From contig JAHDIF010000003.1 in the NCBI GenBank assembly GCA_020630915.1, positions 329,561-393,560 of the forward strand: a stretch of DNA of 64,000 nucleotides, given 5' to 3'. The first letter of the stretch is position 1. Each line of letters begins with the position of its first letter. Below the pieces are notes generated by a model, which worked only from the letters and a program-made list of their open reading frames with translations, did not search any database and was not told the origin of the DNA. Made by a program: the position numbers and the translations under genes. Shown here piece by piece: positions 51,609-61,596 of the stretch. This stretch comes from Dokdonia sp. Its GTDB lineage: Bacteria; Bacteroidota; Bacteroidia; Flavobacteriales; Flavobacteriaceae.

Positions 51609-51851
51609 ATGGATCAAAATACATTTGACAAGTTAAAGGAGATTATAAAAATTTATCTACCAGAAGATGTTTCTGTAGATGATATTACATTAAACAGCCA
51701 TCTAATAAATGAGTTAAATATAAACTCGGCTAATTTAGTAGATGTGGTTTTAGACATCGAGGACCACTTTGATATTACAATTGAGGATGATGAGATAGAA
51801 AAAATGGAAACTGTAAGCAGTGCAATTGAAATTATTAAGGGCAAAATGTAG
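51609..51851 (+). CDS. acyl carrier protein
   Basis: 80-aa acidic protein; LNINSANLVDVVLDIEDHFDITIEDDE; phosphopantetheine serine in NSA instead of DSL. Confidence 0.9.
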   Translation: MDQNTFDKLKEIIKIYLPEDVSVDDITLNSHLINELNINSANLVDVVLDIEDHFDITIEDDEIEKMETVSSAIEIIKGKM

Positions 51852-52105
51852 AATAAGCTTCTTAGCTTAATGAATTAATTTAAAATACTTTCCGAATAAA
51901 ATTTACTCATACTTTATATTTTACCGATAATAATTTACTTCATAACTCACTGATAAACATTAATATATCCTAGAATGGAATTGTAATGGATATTTTAAAT
52001 GATTAATTTTTAAAGGTATATTTTTATCGGGACATACCTACAGCACTGATATTCAATTACAAATTCTTACTTTTAAGTATTCTTATCATTCTAAATCAAC
52101 CAATT

Positions 52106-53521
52106 ATGAGAGTGAATACTGTAAAATGCACCCAAGTTTTATTTTTATTTATCGGACTTATATGTACCTCTATGTGGGGAAGTCCAGAGGATAGCTCAAA
52201 AAGACGCATTCTTCAGAGTGATAAGGCTTCTTTTTATGAAGAAGAAGCGATTAGGTATACAGAAGATGGAGATTATGAAGCCGCTATTCAAAATATGAAA
52301 TACTATATATTGGAAACAGGTGATTTCTCAATTCTAGATGAATCAGAGTTCATAGATTTGAGTAATGAGGCTACTTTTAAGGAATTGGTGGACCAGTATG
52401 TACCAAAATTCAGTATTTCAAATTTCTTCTTTTTATATGTTGGTTTAATTGGTTTATTCATTGCTTTCATCCTTACTGTAAGAAGGAATACAGATCGAGT
52501 TGCAAATGGCTTGATAGGGCTGTTTGTTTTTATGCATTCCTTCTTTTTGATTCATGTGTCACTCTATTTGTCTAACTATACTTATGAAATGCCGCACACA
52601 CTATCAATGTCGACATTTCTATCCTTTCTATATGGACCCGTACTATATTTTTATTTTAAAAGGATAAGTGAAAATTATGCATTCAAGAGAAGTGATCTAC
52701 TTCACTTATTGCCAACTCTAGGCTGTATCGTTCTTTTTATTCCCATATACACTCTTTCTGAGGCCGATAAATTGCAAATTATGCTGGGCGTAGGAGCGTA
52801 TGGGAAACATCCGTTTCTAACACCCGTAACTATAATTAAATTACTTTCTCTTGGGGTGTACGGATTTTTGACTTTTAGGATTTATAGGAGAAGTGCTGCC
52901 AAAAATTTTGAGAGTACTCCTAAAAAGGTAAAACTGCAAAAGACTATAATGATCATACATACTGTATATGCTTTGAGTTATGGTTTATACGCTATTGTAA
53001 TCATACGGGATGTATGGAGTGGTATCTTCTTTAATGGCCAGTTGTTTGCAATGACTTCTTTAGTTTTGTATATAGGATATATCGCTTATTCCAATCCCCA
53101 AGTGTTGGTAGGTATAAGGCCCAAGGTACTCACCGTTGCTAAACCTAAATATAAAAACTCAGGACTTACTCCAAGCTTTTCACTAGAATTAAAAGAACAG
53201 TTAATTGCTTTGCTTGAAAATGAAAAAGTCTATCGAGAGAGTTCTATCAAGCTGGAATCTATTGCAGAGAGGTTAGGAACTACTAGACATAATGCCTCTC
53301 AAGTAATTAATGAACACTTTGATTTGAACTTCTTTGAATTGATCAATAAGTACAGAGTAGAAGAGGCTATGGAATTGCTCAAAGACAATGAAAACAATTT
53401 AAATATTATAGACATTGCCTACGAGGTGGGTTATAACAATAAAGTAACCTTTAATAAATCTTTTAAACGCTTTTGTAATCTTACTCCATCTCAGTTTGTA
53501 AAATTGGGACAGGCTTCTTAA
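52106..53521 (+). CDS. membrane-associated AraC-type HTH transcriptional regulator
   Basis: N-terminal signal and several TM helices; C-terminal NIIDIAYEVGYNNKVTFNKSFKRFCNLTPSQF. Confidence 0.9.
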   Translation: MRVNTVKCTQVLFLFIGLICTSMWGSPEDSSKRRILQSDKASFYEEEAIRYTEDGDYEAAIQNMKYYILETGDFSILDESEFIDLSNEATFKELVDQYVPKFSISNFFFLYVGLIGLFIAFILTVRRNTDRVANGLIGLFVFMHSFFLIHVSLYLSNYTYEMPHTLSMSTFLSFLYGPVLYFYFKRISENYAFKRSDLLHLLPTLGCIVLFIPIYTLSEADKLQIMLGVGAYGKHPFLTPVTIIKLLSLGVYGFLTFRIYRRSAAKNFESTPKKVKLQKTIMIIHTVYALSYGLYAIVIIRDVWSGIFFNGQLFAMTSLVLYIGYIAYSNPQVLVGIRPKVLTVAKPKYKNSGLTPSFSLELKEQLIALLENEKVYRESSIKLESIAERLGTTRHNASQVINEHFDLNFFELINKYRVEEAMELLKDNENNLNIIDIAYEVGYNNKVTFNKSFKRFCNLTPSQFVKLGQAS

Positions 53522-54276
53522 TCTATAGTATAATTACTGTAGAAGTAAGTTGCCCGCAAATAAAGAATTTTTTGATTCTTATCTGTGCGATAACTTTTAC
53601 GCTTTCGCGAAAGCGTAAACCCATTTACTTCTGTCATTTCTTCATTAATAATTAAACTATAGTGATCTGATGTGGCTACCCAATACCCAAGCCAGGACAG
53701 GTCATTTACTGTAAAATAAAAAAACCACGAATCATTAGAATTTTTAAAATTTGCTTTTAAAACATGACATAATTGATCCTCAAATACTGTATCTCCTTCA
53801 TAGGTTAAATGCGCATTTTTATCCTTAAGTGAGAAAGGAAGATTGATCACAAATTGCGAGGCATTAAGCATAGAGGTAAGCTCTTCACTGGTTTGAGTAG
53901 TATCTAATGAAGAACCTATTAATTGATAAATGCTGTCTTGATCTTTTTTAAGTAAAAAATCGTACTTCTCTTGTTTCCATTGTATTGTGCTTATTGGAGA
54001 ACGGGACATGGTATAATTGTGAACTTCTATCTGATCTATAGAAATTGAGCCATCCTCTTCGTAAAGCTTAAATTCTTTGGTAAAAATCAGGCTTTTGTTT
54101 TTGTTCCAGTTTTCTATACCTCCGTGTGCTTTTGTCACATCTTGCAGCAATGCGTGACCATCTGTATAGACCATTTGATCTGGTAATATATATTCAATAA
54201 CTTTCCAGGCAATCAATAAGATGATTAGGCTCCCTAGAAGTAAAGAAATTATATCAGATTTAGAATTTGTTTTCAT
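53518..54276 (-). CDS. hypothetical membrane-anchored protein (possibly DUF6503-like)
   Basis: N-terminal TM then DVTKAHGGIENWNKNKSLIFTKEFKLYEEDG. Confidence 0.5.
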   Translation of the reverse strand: MKTNSKSDIISLLLGSLIILLIAWKVIEYILPDQMVYTDGHALLQDVTKAHGGIENWNKNKSLIFTKEFKLYEEDGSISIDQIEVHNYTMSRSPISTIQWKQEKYDFLLKKDQDSIYQLIGSSLDTTQTSEELTSMLNASQFVINLPFSLKDKNAHLTYEGDTVFEDQLCHVLKANFKNSNDSWFFYFTVNDLSWLGYWVATSDHYSLIINEEMTEVNGFTLSRKRKSYRTDKNQKILYLRATYFYSNYTID

Positions 54277-54463
54277 AAGTGTTTATATGAGATAGTACTG
54301 ATAGATGATAGAGGCGCTTACAATATACAAAGGGAAGGTAAATAATAGCGTCTTGGTGAATAAAGCAATCAACATTTAACGTATAAAATTGTTGATTACT
54401 TATTAATTCTACCATTTCAAGAACATTTACTAAATCTTATATTTACTACCATAGCAAGAGTGT

Positions 54464-56317
54464 ATGGCACAAGAAACACAGTATAACGAAGACAACATTA
54501 GATCACTTGACTGGAAAGAGCATATACGTATGCGTCCAGGAATGTATATTGGAAAATTAGGGGATGGATCGAGCGCAGATGATGGGATCTATATTCTGGT
54601 AAAGGAAGTGCTAGATAATTGTATTGATGAGTTTGTTATGGGAGCTGGAAAGACCATAGAGATTTCAATACAAGGAGAACGGGTGATAGTGCGTGATTAT
54701 GGTAGGGGCATTCCTCTTGGTAAGGTAGTAGACGTTGTTTCTAAAATGAACACGGGAGGAAAATATGACTCACGTGCATTTAAAAAATCTGTTGGACTTA
54801 ATGGTGTAGGAACGAAAGCTGTTAATGCGTTGTCAACTTTTTTTAGAGTAGAGTCTACCCGTGATGGAAAAAGTGCCTCTGCTGAGTTTGAAAAAGGAGA
54901 GCTTACCAATCAGGAATTACTAGAAGAGACTTCAAGGAGAAGAGGGACAAAGGTCACCTTTGTGCCCGATAATGAAATTTTTAAAAAATACAAGTTTAGA
55001 AGTGAGTATGTAGAGCGTCTTATTAAAAACTACGTATACCTTAACCCAGGTTTAACCATTGTTTTTAATGGAGAGAAGTTTTTCTCAGAAAACGGATTAA
55101 AAGACCTTCTTTCAGACAGCATTGCAGAAGGGGATAGGCTTTATGATATCATTCATTTAAGGGGAGAGGATATTGAAGTCGCTATCACGCACAGTAAAAC
55201 GCAATACTCAGAGGAGTATCATTCTTTTGTAAACGGACAAAATACCACACAGGGAGGAACGCATCAAGCTGCTTTTCGCGAAAGCATCGTACGAACCGTT
55301 AGAGAATTTTTTAATAAAAACTATGACGCATCAGATATACGTAAGTCTATTGTTTCTGCTATAAGCATAAAGGTCATGGAGCCTGTTTTTGAATCACAAA
55401 CAAAGACAAAACTTGGAAGTACAGATATGGGAGGAGGACTTCCAACAGTAAGGACCTATATTAATGATTTCTTAAAAACGGCATTAGATAATTATTTACA
55501 CAAAAACCCAGAGGTGGCAAATGCTTTACAGCGAAAAATTCTCCAAGCAGAGCGTGAGCGAAAAGATTTGTCTGGTATTAGAAAACTTGCTAGAGAACGT
55601 GCTAAAAAAGCAAGTCTTCATAACAAAAAACTTCGTGATTGTAGAATACACCTTACAGATAGTAAAAAAGAACGGAATCTGGAGAGTACCTTATTTATAA
55701 CTGAGGGGGATTCTGCAAGTGGGTCTATTACAAAATCTAGAGATGTAAATACGCAAGCCGTCTTTAGCCTTAAGGGAAAGCCACTTAATAGTTATGGCCT
55801 TTCTAAAAAGATTGTATATGAAAACGAAGAATTCAATTTATTACAGGCAGCCCTTAATATTGAAGAATCCATTGAAGATTTGCGTTATAATAATATTGTT
55901 ATCGCTACAGATGCAGATGTAGATGGAATGCACATACGATTATTACTAATTACTTTTTTCCTACAATTTTTTCCAGAACTCATTAAAGAAGGGCATTTGT
56001 TTATTTTAGAAACACCGCTTTTTAGAGTACGTAATAAGAAGGAAACTATTTATTGCTACAGTGATCAAGAAAGGCACGACGCAATGGAAAAATTAGGTGC
56101 AAAACCGGAAATAACTAGATTTAAAGGTTTGGGGGAAATTTCTCCAGATGAGTTTAAATACTTTATAGGTGAAGATATTCGTCTTGCCCCTGTGATGCTC
56201 GATAAAGCATTAATGATAGAAGAATTGCTCTCATTTTATATGGGTAAAAATACACCAGACAGACAGAAATTTATTATTAATAACCTGAAGGTAGAACTAG
56301 ATAGAGTAGAGGATTAA
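54464..56317 (+). CDS. parE: DNA topoisomerase IV subunit B
   Basis: [43 protein letters not shown] motifs. Confidence 0.95.
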   Translation: MAQETQYNEDNIRSLDWKEHIRMRPGMYIGKLGDGSSADDGIYILVKEVLDNCIDEFVMGAGKTIEISIQGERVIVRDYGRGIPLGKVVDVVSKMNTGGKYDSRAFKKSVGLNGVGTKAVNALSTFFRVESTRDGKSASAEFEKGELTNQELLEETSRRRGTKVTFVPDNEIFKKYKFRSEYVERLIKNYVYLNPGLTIVFNGEKFFSENGLKDLLSDSIAEGDRLYDIIHLRGEDIEVAITHSKTQYSEEYHSFVNGQNTTQGGTHQAAFRESIVRTVREFFNKNYDASDIRKSIVSAISIKVMEPVFESQTKTKLGSTDMGGGLPTVRTYINDFLKTALDNYLHKNPEVANALQRKILQAERERKDLSGIRKLARERAKKASLHNKKLRDCRIHLTDSKKERNLESTLFITEGDSASGSITKSRDVNTQAVFSLKGKPLNSYGLSKKIVYENEEFNLLQAALNIEESIEDLRYNNIVIATDADVDGMHIRLLLITFFLQFFPELIKEGHLFILETPLFRVRNKKETIYCYSDQERHDAMEKLGAKPEITRFKGLGEISPDEFKYFIGEDIRLAPVMLDKALMIEELLSFYMGKNTPDRQKFIINNLKVELDRVED

Positions 56318-56318
56318 T

Positions 56319-59021
56319 ATGAACGAAGAACACCAAGAGCCAGAAGATCTCGATAATATTAATGATGAAACTTCAGAGCCTTTAGAAGCTCAAGAAACAA
56401 TTACCCGAGTTTCTGGAATGTTTCAAGATTGGTTTTTAGACTATGCATCTTATGTTATTTTGGAGCGTGCTGTTCCAGCAATAGAAGATGGATTTAAACC
56501 CGTGCAGCGTCGTATTATGCACGCATTAAAGGAGTTAGATGATGGGCGCTATAATAAAGTCGCAAATGTAGTAGGGCATACTATGCAGTATCACCCGCAC
56601 GGTGACGCGAGTATTGGGGATGCCATGGTGCAAATTGGGCAAAAAGACCTTCTTATAGACACCCAAGGTAACTGGGGGAATATACTTACGGGTGATAGAG
56701 CTGCCGCATCAAGGTATATAGAAGCACGCTTGTCAAAATTTGCACTAGATGTTGTATACAACCCTAAAATTACGGATTGGCAATCATCGTATGACGGTCG
56801 TAAAAAAGAGCCTATAAATTTACCTGTAATGTTTCCGCTTTTGCTGGCACAAGGAGCCGAAGGGATTGCTGTAGGTTTAAGCACCAAGGTATTACCACAC
56901 AACTTTATTGAACTTATAGAAGCTTCTATAAAGCATTTAAAAGGCAAACGCTTTACAATTGTGCCTGACTTTCCTACTGGAGGTATTGCAGATTGTTCAG
57001 ATTATAAAGATGGTGTACGCGGCGGTAAGATAAGAGTTCGTGCGCGCCTGAGCCAGCAGGATAAGAATACCTTAGTGATTACAGAGTTACCTTTTGGTCA
57101 GACAACAACATCTTTAATAGATTCCATACTCAAAGCAAATGACAAGGGTAAGATTAAGATCAAAAAAATAGAGGATAATACCTCTGCTAATGTTGAAATT
57201 CTGGTTCATTTACCTTCTGGTATATCACCAGATAAAACAATAGACGCATTATACGCATTTACCAATTGTGAATCTTCCATTTCTCCATTAGGTTGTGTAA
57301 TTGAAAACAATAAACCTTTATTTGTAGGTGTAACAGAAATGTTACGTCGTAGTACTGAGCGTACTAAGGAATTACTACGAGAAGAGCTAGAAATACAACG
57401 TAATGAGTTTGAAAACCAGTGGCACTATGCTTCTTTAGAGCGCATATTTATAGAAAATAGAATATACCGTGATATTGAAGAAGAAGAAACGTGGGAAGGA
57501 GTTATCAAAGCCATTGATAAAGGTTTACAACCGCATATAGGCCACCTCAAACGGCCTGTAGTAGAAGAAGATATTGTACGCCTTACAGAAATACGTATTA
57601 AGCGCATCTCCAAATTCGATATTGACAAAGCGCAACAAAAAATTGACGCTTTAGAAGATTCTATTGCGCAAGTAAATCACCATTTAGCGCATCTTACAGA
57701 GTATGCTATAGACTATTTTACGAGACTTAAAAAGGACTATGGCAAAGGGAAAGAACGTAAAACTGAGTTAAGAATATTTGATGATATACAGGCAACCAAA
57801 GTAGTGTTGCGTAATCAAAAATTATATGTCAATAGAGAAGAAGGGTTTATAGGTACTTCCCTACGTAAGAACGAGTATGTAACAGATTGTGCAGATATAG
57901 ATGATATTATTGTATTTACTCAAGAAGGTAAAATGATGGTGACTCGTGTAGACTCTAAAACTTTTATAGGGAAGAATATCATACACGTAGCAGTCTTCAA
58001 GAAAAAAGACAAACGTACCACCTACAATATGATTTACAAGGATGGTACTGGCGGTGCGACATATGTAAAACGCTTTAATGTAACCTCTATTACGAGAGAT
58101 AAAGAGTATGATCTTACCACAGGTAAAAAAGGGTCTTCTGTCTTTTATTTTACGAGCAATCCTAACGGCGAAGCAGAAATCGTAAATGTATATCTAAGAG
58201 CAGTAGCCAGCGTAAAAAAATTGAGGTTAGAAATAGACTTTTCGGACATTCTTATCAAAGGGCGAGGTTCCAAAGGAAATATAGTCACTAAACACTCTGT
58301 AAAGAATGTAGAACTTAAGGAAAAAGGGCTTTCTACCCTCAAGCCCCGTAAAATATGGTTTGATGAAACTGTGCAACGTCTCAATGTAGATGAGAGAGGT
58401 GATCTTTTAGGAGAATTCAGGCCAGACGATAGATTACTTATTATCAACCAGCACGGCAATGCTCGTACCATTGTGCCAGAGGTAACTGCCCATTTTGACA
58501 GTGATATGATTGTGCTCGAAAAGTGGAATCCTACAAAACCTATTACAGCCATTTATTGGGACGGTGATAAAGAACGATATTATGGGAAACGTTTTTTAAT
58601 TGAAAATCCAGACAAAGACGAAGTGTTTATATCTGAACATCCTGATAGCCAGCTAGAACTTGTTTCTACAGAGTATAGACCTGTAGCCGAAATGGTTTTT
58701 TACAAAGCAAGAGGGAAAGACCAAAAACCTAACGAGCAAGTCTCTATGGAAGATTTTATAGCGGTCAAAGGAATAAAGGCACAAGGAAATCAATTCTATG
58801 GAGAAAGACTTAAACAGCTCGATTGGATAGAAGCATTACCGTATGAAGAGCCTGTATCTATGGAAAAAGAAGACATGGAAGTTATAGGGGAAGAAACAGT
58901 CATTCCAGAAAAAGATGCAAAAAATATGGATACCCAAGATTCAAATGTCTCAAATAAGGATGAGGGAGATACGACTGAAGATTCTGACGATGCAGATGAA
59001 GGGCAGATCACCTTATTTTAA
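56319..59021 (+). CDS. parC: DNA topoisomerase IV subunit A with acidic C-terminal tail
   Basis: ASYVILERAVPAIEDGFKPVQRRI; GDRAAASRYIEARLS (active Tyr); tail ends DDADEGQITLF. Confidence 0.95.
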   Translation: MNEEHQEPEDLDNINDETSEPLEAQETITRVSGMFQDWFLDYASYVILERAVPAIEDGFKPVQRRIMHALKELDDGRYNKVANVVGHTMQYHPHGDASIGDAMVQIGQKDLLIDTQGNWGNILTGDRAAASRYIEARLSKFALDVVYNPKITDWQSSYDGRKKEPINLPVMFPLLLAQGAEGIAVGLSTKVLPHNFIELIEASIKHLKGKRFTIVPDFPTGGIADCSDYKDGVRGGKIRVRARLSQQDKNTLVITELPFGQTTTSLIDSILKANDKGKIKIKKIEDNTSANVEILVHLPSGISPDKTIDALYAFTNCESSISPLGCVIENNKPLFVGVTEMLRRSTERTKELLREELEIQRNEFENQWHYASLERIFIENRIYRDIEEEETWEGVIKAIDKGLQPHIGHLKRPVVEEDIVRLTEIRIKRISKFDIDKAQQKIDALEDSIAQVNHHLAHLTEYAIDYFTRLKKDYGKGKERKTELRIFDDIQATKVVLRNQKLYVNREEGFIGTSLRKNEYVTDCADIDDIIVFTQEGKMMVTRVDSKTFIGKNIIHVAVFKKKDKRTTYNMIYKDGTGGATYVKRFNVTSITRDKEYDLTTGKKGSSVFYFTSNPNGEAEIVNVYLRAVASVKKLRLEIDFSDILIKGRGSKGNIVTKHSVKNVELKEKGLSTLKPRKIWFDETVQRLNVDERGDLLGEFRPDDRLLIINQHGNARTIVPEVTAHFDSDMIVLEKWNPTKPITAIYWDGDKERYYGKRFLIENPDKDEVFISEHPDSQLELVSTEYRPVAEMVFYKARGKDQKPNEQVSMEDFIAVKGIKAQGNQFYGERLKQLDWIEALPYEEPVSMEKEDMEVIGEETVIPEKDAKNMDTQDSNVSNKDEGDTTEDSDDADEGQITLF

Positions 59022-59103
59022 CAATCCTTAGGTTTTGTTAATGATCGCACGACTCTTTCTTTTTTAAAGTATCTTAGAGGCATATAAGGAAAAGAGGAGT
59101 TTT

Positions 59104-60858
59104 GTGAGACTACGTAATTACATAGCTGTATTTATAATGTGTTTTTACGCTTTCGCGAAAGCGTATACCGCTAACCCAGACATCATGCCTTGTGCCATTT
59201 TATCTGCGCCTGTTAATGGAGCTATTAACGTGCCTGTGGAATCTACTATAAATTGGACACCAGAGCCAGGCGTATTTGGATATTCTATAAGTTTAGGGAC
59301 CACAGTAGGCGGGACTGATATTGCAAATGATGTCTCAGTAGGAGTAACACCTTCTTTTACACCACCATTAGGGCTACCTGAAAGCACTACAATTTATGTT
59401 ACGATTACAGTGCTAGTAGATCAAACCACGAGCGTTGTTTGTGACGCTCAATCTTTTACAACCCTAGATGTCATAACTCCGCCAGAATGCACCCAAGTTA
59501 CCTCACCGGCAAATGGGGCTATCGATGTGGCAATAGACGCCTTTATACTATGGACATATGCTCCTAGAGCAACAGCTTATCTCATTAATTTGGGTACAAC
59601 ACCTGGCGGTACAGATGTTTTAAATGGCGTAGATGCTGGCAACGCCCTTAATTTTAATATCCCCTTTGATCTTGATCCCAATACCACGTATTACGTAAGT
59701 ATTATTCCTTATAATGAAAATGGCCAGACTTTAGGGTGTACCGAAACTAGTTTCACTACAGAAGATATAGCCACAGAGCCACCTCCGTGCACGTCGATAA
59801 TCAATCCCGAAGACGGCGCGACAGAAGTGGCTCTCACTCCACTTGTCTCCTGGAACCCCTCACCAGGCGCAACGGGATATCGTATTACAGTGGGGACAAC
59901 TCCAGGGGGCACAGATATATTGGACAATGCAGATTTAGGAAATACCATATCTACACTAGTACTAGACTTTAATGAAGGCACGACATACTATATTACAATA
60001 TTCCCTTATAATGAGGCGGGTGTAGCGCAAGATTGTACACAAACTAGCTTTACGACAACCTTAGGTTGTGGGCCGTATGAAGATGCCATCACAGGAGAAA
60101 TCATAGATCTTAACCCTATAATTACCTTAGAAGAGAGCTATAATATATGTACGAACGATGCACCTCTAGAATTACAACATCTAGGAGGGGGAGATACTTT
60201 CTCTTGGATCAAGGTAGAAGATGATAATAGTGAGATGACAATTTCTACTAGCTCCTCTGTAAGTATTACAGAAGGAGGGACGTATCGATTATATGTTACT
60301 GAGGAAGTCTTGGTTGAAGCAGGTTTCATCACCTGTGATGCTGCCGCAGAGTTTGTGGTATTTCAATCTGAAGCCCCAACCATTGAAACCATTAGTTTTC
60401 AAAATCAAGGTCTTAATGCAAGTGTAAATGTTGTGGTTTCCGGGGGTGGAGATTATGAATATGCCATAGGGAATATAGAAGGTCCATATCAAGACAGCCC
60501 TCTGTTTACAGGAGTGAGTTTTTCAAATATAGAGCTCTTTGTACGAGACAAAAATGGCTGTGGTTTTGCCACGCAGCGCATTGATCCCGATCTAGGATTT
60601 CCAAAATATTTTACGCCTAATGGTGATGGTATTAACGATTACTGGCAGGTGAGGGGTGTCATTATTGATGGTGAGCAAATAGACAGAATAGAGGTCTTTG
60701 ATCGTTATGGAAAGCGAGTGGCAGATTTCAGTCCATTTAGTATTGGCTGGGATGGCACCTTTAATGGGCGTAGATTATTAGATACAGGGTTTTGGTATAA
60801 GGCTACTATGGAGTCTCAAAAGATACTTACGGGCTATTTTGCTCTTAGAAGGCGATAG
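59104..60858 (+). CDS. secreted T9SS type B cargo protein with three tandem FN3-like repeats
   Basis: Signal peptide; three ~99-aa repeats (...NPEDGATEVALTPLVSWNPSPGATGYRITVGTTPGGTDILD...); C-terminal YFTPNGDGINDYWQVRG gliding-associated domain. Confidence 0.9.
   Translation: MRLRNYIAVFIMCFYAFAKAYTANPDIMPCAILSAPVNGAINVPVESTINWTPEPGVFGYSISLGTTVGGTDIANDVSVGVTPSFTPPLGLPESTTIYVTITVLVDQTTSVVCDAQSFTTLDVITPPECTQVTSPANGAIDVAIDAFILWTYAPRATAYLINLGTTPGGTDVLNGVDAGNALNFNIPFDLDPNTTYYVSIIPYNENGQTLGCTETSFTTEDIATEPPPCTSIINPEDGATEVALTPLVSWNPSPGATGYRITVGTTPGGTDILDNADLGNTISTLVLDFNEGTTYYITIFPYNEAGVAQDCTQTSFTTTLGCGPYEDAITGEIIDLNPIITLEESYNICTNDAPLELQHLGGGDTFSWIKVEDDNSEMTISTSSSVSITEGGTYRLYVTEEVLVEAGFITCDAAAEFVVFQSEAPTIETISFQNQGLNASVNVVVSGGGDYEYAIGNIEGPYQDSPLFTGVSFSNIELFVRDKNGCGFATQRIDPDLGFPKYFTPNGDGINDYWQVRGVIIDGEQIDRIEVFDRYGKRVADFSPFSIGWDGTFNGRRLLDTGFWYKATMESQKILTGYFALRRR
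59191..60075 (+). repeat. three tandem ~297-300 bp repeat units within the T9SS cargo gene
   Basis: Unit Cys codons at 59191, 59488 and 59788 with conserved GTTxGGTD. Confidence 0.8.
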
Positions 60859-60911
60859 GCAATAGAGCCTTCGCGAAAGCGAATTACATCCATTTATAAC
60901 CGAGAATGTAT

Positions 60912-60947
60912 AAAACCAAAAAACCACATCCTAAGAGAATGTGGTTT
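60912..60947 (-). terminator. terminator of the minus-strand tRNA operon
   Basis: Minus strand AAACCACAT-tctcttagg-ATGTGGTTTTTTGGTTTT. Confidence 0.85.
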
Positions 60948-60955
60948 CTGTTAAG

Positions 60956-61029
60956 TGAGCCCTGAAGGATTCGAACCTTCGACCGCCTCCTTAGAAGGGA
61001 GGTGCTCTATCCAGCTGAGCTAAGAGCCC
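60956..61029 (-). tRNA. tRNA-Arg (anticodon TCT)
   Basis: Minus-strand GGGCTCTTAGCTCAGCTGGATAGAGCACCTCCCTTCTAAGGAGGCGGTCGAAGGTTCGAATCCTTCAGGGCTCA. Confidence 0.95.
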
Positions 61030-61067
61030 CTTAGCTTATAAATAAGATCCAAAGAGATCTTGTAAAG

Positions 61068-61142
61068 TCGGGGTAGCAAGATTCGAACTTGCGACCTCCG
61101 CGTCCCAAACGCGGCGCGATAACCGGGCTACGCTATACCCCG
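61068..61142 (-). tRNA. tRNA-Pro (anticodon TGG)
   Basis: Minus-strand CGGGGTATAGCGTAGCCCGGTTATCGCGCCGCGTTTGGGACGCGGAGGTCGCAAGTTCGAATCTTGCTACCCCG. Confidence 0.95.
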
Positions 61143-61179
61143 AAAATCAATTGTTAAACAACAATTAATTCTAAAATTG

Positions 61180-61268
61180 CGGAGAGACAGGGATTCGAAC
61201 CCTGGGTAAGTGTTTCCACCTACGACGATTTAGCAAACCGCTCCTTTCGGCCACTCAGGCACCTCTCC
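61180..61268 (-). tRNA. tRNA-Ser (anticodon GCT)
   Basis: Minus-strand GGAGAGGTGCCTGAGTGGCCGAAAGGAGCGGTTTGCTAAATCGTCGTAGGTGGAAACACTTACCCAGGGTTCGAATCCCTGTCTCTCCG with long variable arm. Confidence 0.95.
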
Positions 61269-61596
61269 AATACGTCACAATGACCATCACAATAAATTGC
61301 GGATGCAAATGTACATTTCTATCTCAAAGAAAACAATACTTTTTAGAGAATAGTTCGCATTTTTTTCTAACTAATTTTATTTTAACACAATAGATATTCT
61401 ATTACTCTTTTAATTTTTATAATTTTTTAAAGAGAAAAAATTAAGTACATAATAAATCTTAGTCTAAAAAATAAAGATGTAGGACTTTGTCTTCGTAAAT
61501 TGTTTAATAAATAGCGGGGTAGTGGTAGGCATATTTAACATTTAAATATAATTTTAATATTACTTTAGCGTTTAGACAAGACTAACCTACTTTCTT

